Positions 26,233-34,033 of a stretch of 64,000 bases of DNA are shown piece by piece. The DNA lies in NCBI GenBank assembly GCA_036275915.1, contig DASUCV010000011.1, forward strand, positions 62,001 to 126,000, in the 5' to 3' direction. Within the stretch, counting starts at the first letter, position 1. Every line of letters starts with the position of its first letter. The stretch comes from Candidatus Polarisedimenticolaceae bacterium (GTDB taxonomy: Bacteria > Acidobacteriota > Polarisedimenticolia > Polarisedimenticolales > DASRJG01). The notes beneath the pieces are model-generated. The model ran no database searches. It worked only from the letters and a program-made list of their open reading frames with translations, and was not told where the DNA came from. A program made the translations under genes and the position numbers.

Positions 26233-27068
26233 GGTGTGCCGCTGGGGTGGAGGATCGCGGCGAGCTGCTCGGCGGCATCGGCAACGCGCGGACCGGGCCG
26301 GAGCGCGACGCCGTTGTCGAGGAGGACGACGCGCTTCGCCGCCACCGCCGGGATCTGCGGCCAGCGCGCCCAGAACGCCTCCTCCGGGCTCTCCTTCCCC
26401 GACGGCGGTACGTCCATCCGCGCTTGGAGGATCACCTGCGGCTTCGCCGCGACGACCGCTTCCAGCCCGAGGCGCGGGTAGCGAGGCTCGGTGACGACGT
26501 TCTTCCCGCCGGCGATCACGACGAGCTCCGAGGGAAGAGTGTCGCGCCCGGCCGCATAGATCGGCTCGGTTTGTACACAGAAGAGCGTCGGTACCGCCGG
26601 AAGGCCCGAGACCTTACGTCGCACCGCGTTCAGACGCTCCCGGATGGAGGCGACGAGGGAGCGACCCTTCTCGGCGTTTCCCACCAAGCGGGCGACCGCC
26701 TCGATGGCGCTCAGCGATTCCTCGAGCGTTTCGGCCTGGACGACTTCGACGCGCAAACCGGCACGCTGCATGGCGAGCGCTGCATCGCGGTTCCCCGGAC
26801 CCGGGCTGACGACGACGAGGTCGGGCTTGAGCGCGAGCACCGCCTCGACCGACGGGTTCACGTAGCCGCCGACCTTCGCGCGGGTCTTCGCTTCGGGCGG
26901 GTAATCGCAGAAGTCGGTTACCCCGACGACGCGATCGCCGGCGCCGACGGCAAAGAGGATCTCGGTGAGTGCCGGTGTCAGCGAGACGATCCGTGCGGGA
27001 GGCGCCGGTGCGGCCGGCGGAGGTGTTGCGGCCAGCGCGGCGATCAGGGTGAGGGTGATCAAAAACAC
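26229..27068 (-). CDS. btuF: Periplasmic B12-binding protein
   Basis: Substrate-binding protein of about 279 residues. GTG 27068 opens into a signal peptide (FLITLTLIAALAATPPP). The mature part has the cobalamin/siderophore-binding fold: RIVSLTPALTEILFAVGAGD, VVGVTDFCDYPPEAKTRAKVGGY and ALKPDLVVVS, typical of BtuF-like proteins. A long alpha-helix linking the lobes is visible near 120-150. It delivers cobalamin to BtuCD. The receiver-TonB gene ends 33 bases upstream in the same direction. Confidence 0.88.
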   Translation of the reverse strand: MFLITLTLIAALAATPPPAAPAPPARIVSLTPALTEILFAVGAGDRVVGVTDFCDYPPEAKTRAKVGGYVNPSVEAVLALKPDLVVVSPGPGNRDAALAMQRAGLRVEVVQAETLEESLSAIEAVARLVGNAEKGRSLVASIRERLNAVRRKVSGLPAVPTLFCVQTEPIYAAGRDTLPSELVVIAGGKNVVTEPRYPRLGLEAVVAAKPQVILQARMDVPPSGKESPEEAFWARWPQIPAVAAKRVVLLDNGVALRPGPRVADAAEQLAAILHPSGTP

Positions 27069-27101
27069 GACGGCGGGGATGTTATCCCGGCCGCGGCATG
27101 G

Positions 27102-28976
27102 TCACATCTTGAACGTGACCTGCTCGATCTTCCAGACCTTGACCGGGACGCCGGCCTTCGTCGCCGGCCGGTACGTCCAGGAGCGCGCCGCGCGAACAGC
27201 CGCTTCGTTGAGATCGGCTCCCGGAACACCCTGGACGAGGGTCACGTCGTCGACCGTTCCTTGCTCGTTCACGAGCACCTTCATGACGACCGTGCCCTGG
27301 ATGCGAAGCTGCCGCGCCTGCATCGAGTAGACCGGGAGCTTGCGGGAAAGCGATACGGGCGACGTCTCCGCCTCGGCGCTGTCGACCGTCGTTCCGGGGA
27401 CGACACTCGGAGCCGCAGCTGCGGCCGCTGGCAGGTCGACCGGCTCGACGCTCGGGACGCCTTCGTCCGCGCCCGCCGGCGCCGCGATCGGAACCGGCTC
27501 GGCGGCCTTCTGCTGGCTCGACGGCGAGGGCTTTGTGGCGGGGAATTGGTGCGGCGGAGTCGCCTTCGGGAGCTCCGCCTGCTCCGTCTTGGCCGCGGGC
27601 TTCGTCGCCGAGGGTGTCGAGGCGGTCGCCAGCGGTGCCGGGCGCTGGGGGAGCGGCTGGATCGCATTCAGGACGACCGATGGCGGTTGAGGTGCCGGCG
27701 TGGGTGCCTGCGCTGCCGGCTCCGGCGCACGGTGAGGCGCGGGAACGGTCTCACTCGTCGACGACTCGGCGCTCGACACGCTCGGCTTCATGAAGACGAA
27801 ATAGCCCGCGGCGGCGAGCCCCGCGAGGACCAGCAGCGCCCAGATCCACACGGGAACGCCGCGGCGCGCCGGCTTCCCGGCAAGCTCGGCTTCCGCGAGG
27901 GTGCCTTGCGGCAAGGTCATCGTGGCCACGGGCGGCAAGGGAGCCTGCGGGCGAGCGGTCTCGGCGATCGGGGTCACGCGGGCAGGCGCGGGAGGCGGCT
28001 GCGGAGCCGGGGACGCCTGCGCCTTGCCCTTCTTCTTGCGGCGCGATCGCCCGGCCTCGAAGTTGACGAGCTGACCCGGCGTCTCGGCGGCGGGTGCCGT
28101 CTCGGGAGGCGCGGGCGCCGCGACCTCTTCTTGAACGGGAAGCGACTCCAGCAGCGACGGAGCCGCCTCCTGGTCGGACGGGAAGGTCTGCGGCATGGGA
28201 TCGAAGACCGGCGCCGCCTCGAGTGCCAGCGAGCCGGACATCGACCCCAGCTCGGCGGTGAGCTCCTTCTGCATCTGCGCGAACGGATCGTCGATCTCGT
28301 GTGCCATCGGCTCGACAACGGGCATCTCGGCGATCGGCGCCGGCGCGACCTCGATCGGCGGAGGGATCTCGGCCGGTGGCGACGGCACAAGCTCGTTGCC
28401 GGGAAGAATCGCGTCGAGGCGAGCCATGATCTCTTCTTCGGTGAAGTCCTTGATGACCGAAGGCGTCGTCGACGATTTCATCGGCACGGGCCGCGCGGGC
28501 GCCGGCTCGACCGTGATCGCCTTCGCCGTAGCGGCAGGCTCGCTCGCGGTGACGCCGGCCGCTTCGCGACTCTCACCGCCGCCGCTCCCGGCGCTCGCCG
28601 ATCCCGAGAAGAACTTGCCGACGACCGCGAGGAGCTGCTCCGGAGCGATCGGTTTCTCGATGTACTCGTCGCAGCCGTAGATGTGCAGCGCCTGCGTCCG
28701 GTACTTCCGTCCCTTGTAGACCCCCGTCGTGATGAGGACCGGGGTGCGCTTCCCGTGAGGGGTTCGTTTCAGCTCCTGGCACACCTCGAAGCCGTGCCGC
28801 TTCGGGATCATCGCCTCGACCAGGACCATGTCAGGGCTGAGGCGATGGAACGCCTCGATGCCGCTCACGCCATCGGTGGCGACCTCGACGCCGTACCCCG
28901 CATCGGTCAGCGGTTGGCGGAACCGCTCGATGCTTCGCGGTTCGTAGTCGATCAAGAGAATCGTGCGGTGCGCCAT
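27102..28976 (-). CDS. Receiver domain-TM-TonB fusion protein
   Basis: 624-residue protein joining a response-regulator receiver to a TonB energy transducer. Residues 1-125 are receiver-like (ILLIDYEPRS, ITTGVYKGRKYRTQALHIYG, YIEKPI). The phosphoacceptor aspartate is replaced by E54 in MVLVEAMIP, and the acidic pocket has Tyr11 in place of one Asp; T84 and K108 are kept. A Pro/Ala-rich linker leads to one membrane helix (about 374-396, VWIWALLVLAGLAAAGYFVF), a second Pro-rich periplasmic stretch, and a TonB C-terminal domain (about 545-624, RIQGTVVMKVLVNEQGTVDD...SWTYRPA). The receiver is cytosolic and TonB periplasmic. ATG 28976 is set by the receiver. It probably energises BtuB. Confidence 0.88.
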   Translation of the reverse strand: MAHRTILLIDYEPRSIERFRQPLTDAGYGVEVATDGVSGIEAFHRLSPDMVLVEAMIPKRHGFEVCQELKRTPHGKRTPVLITTGVYKGRKYRTQALHIYGCDEYIEKPIAPEQLLAVVGKFFSGSASAGSGGGESREAAGVTASEPAATAKAITVEPAPARPVPMKSSTTPSVIKDFTEEEIMARLDAILPGNELVPSPPAEIPPPIEVAPAPIAEMPVVEPMAHEIDDPFAQMQKELTAELGSMSGSLALEAAPVFDPMPQTFPSDQEAAPSLLESLPVQEEVAAPAPPETAPAAETPGQLVNFEAGRSRRKKKGKAQASPAPQPPPAPARVTPIAETARPQAPLPPVATMTLPQGTLAEAELAGKPARRGVPVWIWALLVLAGLAAAGYFVFMKPSVSSAESSTSETVPAPHRAPEPAAQAPTPAPQPPSVVLNAIQPLPQRPAPLATASTPSATKPAAKTEQAELPKATPPHQFPATKPSPSSQQKAAEPVPIAAPAGADEGVPSVEPVDLPAAAAAAPSVVPGTTVDSAEAETSPVSLSRKLPVYSMQARQLRIQGTVVMKVLVNEQGTVDDVTLVQGVPGADLNEAAVRAARSWTYRPATKAGVPVKVWKIEQVTFKM

Positions 28977-29085
28977 GCCCACCCGCCCTGAAAGTTCTTC
29001 GCTCGGCCCCGTGGACACCCCCTGGTGCCCGCGGAAAACATAGGTGCCGGTGGAGGCGGATTCAAGTCGCAGTAAAGTCACTCCC

Positions 29086-30294
29086 GTGAGCGTTTCTACG
29101 TGGGGAAATGGGGTCCGCGCGCTCGCCGCTCGCAGCGGCGGTGGTTCCGTCTTCTTCGAGCAGCGCACCGACGTCGTTCTGACCGCCGGACGGGACCGTC
29201 CACGCGCCGTCTCGATCATGCCGTCCCGCGGAGCGGCACTCGGCGATGCGCTGAGCTCGATCCACGTCACGGATCCTCTGCTCGACGCTTTCAGCGAGCC
29301 GATCCGGGCAGAAGCCGCCGCTGTCGAGGAAGCGCAGCGGCAAGAAGGCCTCTTCGAAGCCGCGATCGCCGGACACGAGGACCTCGACTGGACGCTGAGG
29401 GTTGTTGCGTTCCACCAAAACATTTGGGTGAGCGACCCCGACGGCAATTTGTCCTCCGACACGCGTCGGGGTTGTCGCGCCGAGCTGAAGCTCGGACTCG
29501 GATCGCGCTCCCACACGGTGGATTGGGTCGCCTCACCGGAGGGAAAGCTTGCATCCGCGATCGAGCGTCTGATCGCCGGACCGAGGCGACGGCTTTCCCC
29601 CGGTACCACCTGCGCCGTCTTCGATGCGGGGATCGCCGGACTCATCGCCCATGAATTGGTTGGCCATGCTCTCGAAGGGGATGTACTCCAGCGGCGTCGG
29701 ACGTGGATCCAAGGCGGTCTACCCAAAACCTGCCGCCCGTTCCGGGTCGAGGACGATCCCCGGCGCGGGCGCGCCGCATGGAAGACCGACGACGAGGGCG
29801 TCTCCAGCCGGTCGGTCCTGCTGACCGACGACGATCGTGTCGCCGGGTACCTGCTCGACCGGACGTCCGCAGCGGCCCGGTCGGCGGCGTCGACCGGTCA
29901 TGGGCGCCGGTCGAGCTTCCGCGATCCGGTGCGCCCGAGGATGGGTTGCACGTTCGTCCATGCCGGCGACGACGACCCGGCGGCGATCCTCTCCGAGACA
30001 TCCGGCGGCGTGTTCGTTCGACGCATGATCGCGGGCCACACCGATGCGGTCCGAGGCGTGGCCTCGTTCATCGTCACCGACGCCGACCTCATCGAAGCGG
30101 GGCGATGCACGACCCCGCTCGAACCGTTCGTGATGGAAGTGCGCGGGCGCGACGTGTGGTCGTCGCTTGATCGAATCGGGACCGATCTCGTCTTCGATGC
30201 ATGCGTGGGATCGTGCGTACGCGATGGCCAACCCCTGGCCGTAAGCGTCGGCGCGCCGACAATTCGATTAGGGGTGATCACGGTCAATTGTTAG
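29086..30294 (+). CDS. tldD: TldD-like metalloprotease subunit, compact form
   Basis: Zinc protease subunit of about 402 residues. The HExxxH site is H189-E190-H194 (HELVGHALEGD). The C-terminal ACVGSCVRDGQPLAVSVGAP matches the TldD segment that supplies the cysteine zinc ligand. STGHGRRSSFRDPVRPRM corresponds to the conserved glycine/arginine loop. TldD/TldE heterodimers cut unstructured peptides and mature some RiPPs and microcin B17. This copy is shorter than the ~480-residue E. coli subunit. Start: GTG 29086 is preferred, with GTG 29044 as an in-frame alternative. Its partner follows after 34 bases. Confidence 0.82.
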   Translation: MSVSTWGNGVRALAARSGGGSVFFEQRTDVVLTAGRDRPRAVSIMPSRGAALGDALSSIHVTDPLLDAFSEPIRAEAAAVEEAQRQEGLFEAAIAGHEDLDWTLRVVAFHQNIWVSDPDGNLSSDTRRGCRAELKLGLGSRSHTVDWVASPEGKLASAIERLIAGPRRRLSPGTTCAVFDAGIAGLIAHELVGHALEGDVLQRRRTWIQGGLPKTCRPFRVEDDPRRGRAAWKTDDEGVSSRSVLLTDDDRVAGYLLDRTSAAARSAASTGHGRRSSFRDPVRPRMGCTFVHAGDDDPAAILSETSGGVFVRRMIAGHTDAVRGVASFIVTDADLIEAGRCTTPLEPFVMEVRGRDVWSSLDRIGTDLVFDACVGSCVRDGQPLAVSVGAPTIRLGVITVNC

Positions 30295-30328
30295 AAAAAC
30301 CTGACGAGAAAGTTTTGAGCGAGGAACG

Positions 30329-31390
30329 ATGACCGCCATGGACACCGAGGTCATCATGGAGCGCGCGCTTGGGTGTTGGCGGCGCATCGCGCGCGAGTCT
30401 GGCCGCATCGAGTTGTACGTGAAGGTCAGCGATCGGCGACGCGTCGAAGCGAACGATGCGGTCCGCGAGGTGCACGACGCCGGGGTTGCGGTGCGCTTGT
30501 TCGACGAGCGTGGCGGTCGCGCGCGCTTCGGCGCGTGCGTTGGTTCCTCTGACGGCGCGATCGTGTGGGCCGCGCGTGAGGCGCACAAAGGAGGGGAGCA
30601 GGTCTGCGGTCTCACGCCCGACGGGCGAGAGGGCGACTATCGATCGACCGACCTCGACCCGATGCTCGCGCCGGCGGAGCCCGAAGAGCTCCGCGAGTGG
30701 GTGAGGCGAGATCGTCTGGAGTGGATCGAGGCGGGGACCACCACCGAGATCCTGATCGGTCCGACCGGCTGGGTGGCGCAGCGACGGCGGCAGCGGATTT
30801 GGTGGCGAACACTCGAGGAGCCGGCGAGGATCCTCGCCAAGCGGGTGACCACCCAATGGGAACCCGGCTCGAACGAGCTTCTGAAAGTGTCGATAGAATC
30901 GGGAACCGCCAAGATCGCGCTCTTGCCCGACGGGGCGGCACCTATAGTCGCGGCGCTCGCGGCTCGAGGTGGTGAAGAACTTCCCACATCGTGGGTGCTG
31001 ACCGACGAGCCCTCGCACCCCGAAGGGCTTGTGGGTGGCCGGTTCGATGACGCAGGCTTCCCAACGAAAACCGATAGCGGCGGGTGTCTTTGCCGTCGCT
31101 CATTCCGTGACCCGCCGGAAATGCGGCCGACGAACCAAGTTCTCCGATCCACCGATACCGAAATGTCTCCACGAGTCGCGGGAATCGCGTCACGAGCCCG
31201 CGTGATTCCGCTTGGTCCGGAGGATTGGGTGGTGGAGCTCGACCTTCCTCACGGGGAGAAACGTTGGTTTCGGGGAGAGCCCGCGCACCTGGCGCAAGCC
31301 TGCTGCGCGACGTTCGGTGCGCCTCGGGTGACCGCCGACGGACCGATCGTGCCGGGCATCATCGTGGACACCCAAAGACTATCCGGCTAG
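30329..31390 (+). CDS. TldE/PmbA-like partner subunit, diverged
   Basis: Protein of 353 residues paired with the upstream TldD-like subunit. The N-terminus (ARESGRIELYVKVSDRRRVE) resembles the TldE substrate-channel domain, and LVGGRFDDAGFPTKTDSGG is the PmbA/TldE motif that normally reads G-FD-EGxPT. As expected for TldE, there is no HExxxH. Sequence conservation is weak elsewhere and the protein is about 100 residues shorter than PmbA. A GAGG ribosome binding site precedes ATG 30329. Its end overlaps the convergent kinase gene by 12 bases. The substrate is unknown. Confidence 0.68.
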   Translation: MTAMDTEVIMERALGCWRRIARESGRIELYVKVSDRRRVEANDAVREVHDAGVAVRLFDERGGRARFGACVGSSDGAIVWAAREAHKGGEQVCGLTPDGREGDYRSTDLDPMLAPAEPEELREWVRRDRLEWIEAGTTTEILIGPTGWVAQRRRQRIWWRTLEEPARILAKRVTTQWEPGSNELLKVSIESGTAKIALLPDGAAPIVAALAARGGEELPTSWVLTDEPSHPEGLVGGRFDDAGFPTKTDSGGCLCRRSFRDPPEMRPTNQVLRSTDTEMSPRVAGIASRARVIPLGPEDWVVELDLPHGEKRWFRGEPAHLAQACCATFGAPRVTADGPIVPGIIVDTQRLSG

Positions 31391-32371
31391 AGCCTTCACT
31401 TCTTCGAGAAGAGCGCCGAGCGGTGCTGTCGAACGGTCGCCCGGGAGGAGCCGGCGCAAGCGCTCAACGGTGCGTGGGATTGCGCTCCGGTAGCGCTCGC
31501 GCCCGAGCCGCGAGATCTGATAGCCGAAGGTGCCGAGCGCCTTGATCATCCTTTGCGCGCCGGCCTCGTGGAAGCGGCGGCGGAACGCCTCGCCATCCGC
31601 GGCCGCGTCGAGGTGAACGCGGTACGCCTCGAGGTGCTCGCGCACTTCCTCCTCGCTGAAGTCGACGTAGGCGTCGCGTAGAAGCGAAGCGAGGTCGTAC
31701 GTGTCGGGACCCCATCGGGCGTCCTGGATGTCGACCATCGCCAGCGAGCCGTGATGCGTGACCATCAGATTCCGGCTGTGGTAGTCGCGATGGCACATCA
31801 CGCGTGGATGCTTCGCCACCGTCACCGCGAGCGCGAAGAGAGGCTCTTCGAGTGCGGCGCAGGCATCGTGGCGGCGCAGGAGCCCGCCGACGTAGTGTTC
31901 GAGGAAATACCGCATCTCGAAGAGGAAGCGCTCCTGGTCGAGTGCCGGTCCGCCGGCCCGGTCCGAGCGCCCGAGCGCGTCCGTTCCCCGCGTCGCGATC
32001 CGCGCCGCGAGGCCGACCGCCGAGCCGTAGAGCTCGCGGCGCGACCGCGCCCGCCCTTCATCGGCGCGACCGAGCGCCTCTTCCAGCGTCACGTCGCCGA
32101 GATCCTCGAGGACGATCGCGCCGGCATCCGGTAGCACGTCGAGGACGCGCGCCACGGGGAGCTCCGCGCGCTCGAAGATCCTCGCGAGCTTGACGTCATC
32201 GGTTTCGCCGGTGAACGGCGCCCCATAGTCCATCACGATGCGCGTGCCGCCGGATTCGAGGAAGAGGCGATGAAAGCGGCGGGTCGATGCGTCTCCCGGC
32301 AGCGTCGACCAGCGTGCGCCCGGGTGGAGCGCCTCGATGGCCGATCCGAGATCGGGCCGCAGTGCGGTCAA
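31379..32371 (-). CDS. AmgK-like sugar kinase (aminoglycoside phosphotransferase fold)
   Basis: Small-molecule kinase of about 330 residues. The catalytic loop VMCHRDYHSRNLMV and metal-binding VDIQDARWGPDTYDLASLLRD match AmgK, the anomeric N-acetylmuramate/N-acetylglucosamine kinase of cell-wall recycling. IVMDYGAPFTGETDD lies in the nucleotide lobe. No ATG or GTG is available after the upstream gene; TTG 32371 overlaps its stop (TTGA) and is the best start. Pairing with a MurU-like nucleotidyltransferase supports the assignment; a choline- or LPS-sugar kinase role is an alternative. Confidence 0.78.
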   Translation of the reverse strand: MTALRPDLGSAIEALHPGARWSTLPGDASTRRFHRLFLESGGTRIVMDYGAPFTGETDDVKLARIFERAELPVARVLDVLPDAGAIVLEDLGDVTLEEALGRADEGRARSRRELYGSAVGLAARIATRGTDALGRSDRAGGPALDQERFLFEMRYFLEHYVGGLLRRHDACAALEEPLFALAVTVAKHPRVMCHRDYHSRNLMVTHHGSLAMVDIQDARWGPDTYDLASLLRDAYVDFSEEEVREHLEAYRVHLDAAADGEAFRRRFHEAGAQRMIKALGTFGYQISRLGRERYRSAIPRTVERLRRLLPGDRSTAPLGALLEEVKALAG

Positions 32372-33447
32372 CGGGCGGACGCCCCGTCGAACCGCCGAAC
32401 GAGGAGGTCTGCGATGCGCTCGGCCCCCATGGGCACGGCCATGTCGCCTTCCGGCGCCGCCACGATGACGGCATTCGCCGCCTCGAAGTCGATCGGAATC
32501 TCGGTGCCCGGGCCGACGATGCACCGCGTCAGGGACGAGCCCGGTCCCACCCAGCTCTCGGGCATGACGACCGAATCTTCGAGAACGGCGTGCTCTCCCA
32601 CCATGACCCCCAGGCCGATCGCCAGCGTGCCACGAAGTCGGATGTGCTCCGCGTGGAGATCGGCCCCAGGCCCGACGGCGACCGTGGCGGTATCGAAGGT
32701 GCGCACAGGGTCGAAGTTGCCGAGGCGCGCCCGCGCTTCGGGATCCATCGAGACGAGCCGGATCGATCCCTCGAGGTACTCGTGCGGCTCACCGAACTCC
32801 CACCAGAAGCCGTCGTGCACGTAGGCGTTGAGCTGTCCCCCTGCGACGAGATCGAAGTAAACCTCGCGCACGATGTCGGACGGCCGGCCGCTGGGGATCC
32901 TGTCGAGCACCTCCTCTTCGATGAGGTGGTAGCCCGTGAAGAGGTAGCGGCCCGAACCGCCCTTGTCCTTCTTGCTTCCGAAGGCGACGACGCGACCGTC
33001 GTCGCCGACGGTGAGGGGGGTGTATCCCGGCCGATGCGGGACGACGACGAGCGTGACGAGGCATCCCGAGCGAAGGTGAGAGCGGAGCGCGCTCGCGAGC
33101 GAGATGTCGGCCAGGAAGTCCGCATTGCGGACGAGGATCGTCCCGCTCCCGCGCAGCATCGCCTCCGCCGCCTTCAGGCCTCCGCCGGTCCCGAGAAGGC
33201 GCTCGCTCTCGACCGAGAAATCGAGCGCGTTCAGACCGAGGAGGCGTCCGTCGCCGAGAGCATGACGGAGCTCGTCGGGAAGGTGGTGCACGTTGACGAC
33301 GGCCTCCTCGATTCCCTCGGCGGCGAGGCGCGCGATGATCTGAGGTGCCAGAGGCCGGCCGAGCACGGGGATGAGCGGCTTCGGCACCGTTTGCGTGAGC
33401 GGAAGCATCCTCTCGCCGATCCCCGCCGCGAGGAGCATCGCCTTCAT
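32368..33447 (-). CDS. MurU-like sugar-1-phosphate nucleotidyltransferase
   Basis: Enzyme of 359 residues that would join NTP and a sugar-1-phosphate. The signature LLAAGIGERMLPLTQTVPKPL is followed by VNVHHLPDELRHAL, LLGTGGGLKAAE, the catalytic NADFLAD and GEPHEYLEG. Residues beyond ~235 show hexapeptide-like spacing (VAVGPGADLHAEHIRLRGTL, VGEHAVLEDSVVMPES), a left-handed beta helix absent from short MurU proteins and reminiscent of GlmU or GDP-mannose pyrophosphorylases. With the AmgK-like kinase it could convert MurNAc to UDP-MurNAc, bypassing MurA/MurB in recycling. Overlaps both neighbours by 4 bases. Confidence 0.8.
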   Translation of the reverse strand: MKAMLLAAGIGERMLPLTQTVPKPLIPVLGRPLAPQIIARLAAEGIEEAVVNVHHLPDELRHALGDGRLLGLNALDFSVESERLLGTGGGLKAAEAMLRGSGTILVRNADFLADISLASALRSHLRSGCLVTLVVVPHRPGYTPLTVGDDGRVVAFGSKKDKGGSGRYLFTGYHLIEEEVLDRIPSGRPSDIVREVYFDLVAGGQLNAYVHDGFWWEFGEPHEYLEGSIRLVSMDPEARARLGNFDPVRTFDTATVAVGPGADLHAEHIRLRGTLAIGLGVMVGEHAVLEDSVVMPESWVGPGSSLTRCIVGPGTEIPIDFEAANAVIVAAPEGDMAVPMGAERIADLLVRRFDGASAR

Positions 33448-34010
33448 GCTTCCTCCGTCATCAAGAGGTCACCCACGGGGACACCCCGAAGCAAAGCGTC
33501 GTGCTCGTGCAGCTCGCGATACGTAGACACGATGTAGTCACCCGGCGAGGCACCGAGCGAGGCTGCGGCGCGATCGACCGCCTCCGGGCCACCCTCGAGC
33601 TCGACGAAGGTGCCGATCGGCGTCTCGTCGAGCTCGGCATCGACCTCGTCGAGCGCGAACGACGTCCGGTACTTCTGGTACCGGTACGCAGGCGCGAAAC
33701 CGAGCTCGGCCAAGATGCGCATCAGCATTCCTTGATCGCCGACCTCGGTCTCGAACTCGTTCTTGAGCTTGTGCACGTGCGTCCCCTCGACCGGCGTCTT
33801 CAGGGTCAGCACGATGCGGTTCCCGTCGCGGCGCACGCGAAGGACGCGACCGCTCCGCGCGAGCGCGCCGCCGTCGCGATCGTAGACGACGTTGTCCTCG
33901 AACCGGCGCGGGATGGAGAGACGGGCGCCCGCTCTTTCGAGTGCTTCCCGCGCGAGGCCTGCCGAAGGGAACGCCAGCTTGATCTCGTTCTCTCTGCTGG
34001 ACTTCCCCAT
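33444..34010 (-). CDS. CYTH-domain protein (CyaB/ThTPase superfamily)
   Basis: Triphosphate-tunnel enzyme of 188 residues. The N-terminal ENEIKLAF is the EXEXK-like signature, followed by basic strands LRVRRDGNRIVLTLKTP, NEFETEV and RYQKYRTSF, and the acidic TPIGTFVELEG, as in class IV adenylate cyclase and thiamine- or inorganic triphosphatases. Substrate cannot be assigned. It leads the three-gene operon with the MurU-like and AmgK-like genes and has a -10 box 7 bases before its ATG, overlapping the lnt promoter. Confidence 0.85.
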   Translation of the reverse strand: MGKSSRENEIKLAFPSAGLAREALERAGARLSIPRRFEDNVVYDRDGGALARSGRVLRVRRDGNRIVLTLKTPVEGTHVHKLKNEFETEVGDQGMLMRILAELGFAPAYRYQKYRTSFALDEVDAELDETPIGTFVELEGGPEAVDRAAASLGASPGDYIVSTYRELHEHDALLRGVPVGDLLMTEEA

Positions 34011-34017
34011 CGAGCGG

Positions 34018-34027
34018 ATGATAGCAT
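34018..34027. promoter_or_regulatory. Bidirectional overlapping -10 boxes, CYTH operon / lnt
   Basis: On the minus strand TATCAT (34023-34018) is 7 bases from ATG 34010. On the plus strand TAGCAT (34022-34027) is 6 bases from TTG 34034. The boxes overlap by two base pairs. Both genes would be leaderless and compete for polymerase, as at 18966. Confidence 0.5.
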
Positions 34028-34033
34028 CGCGCT

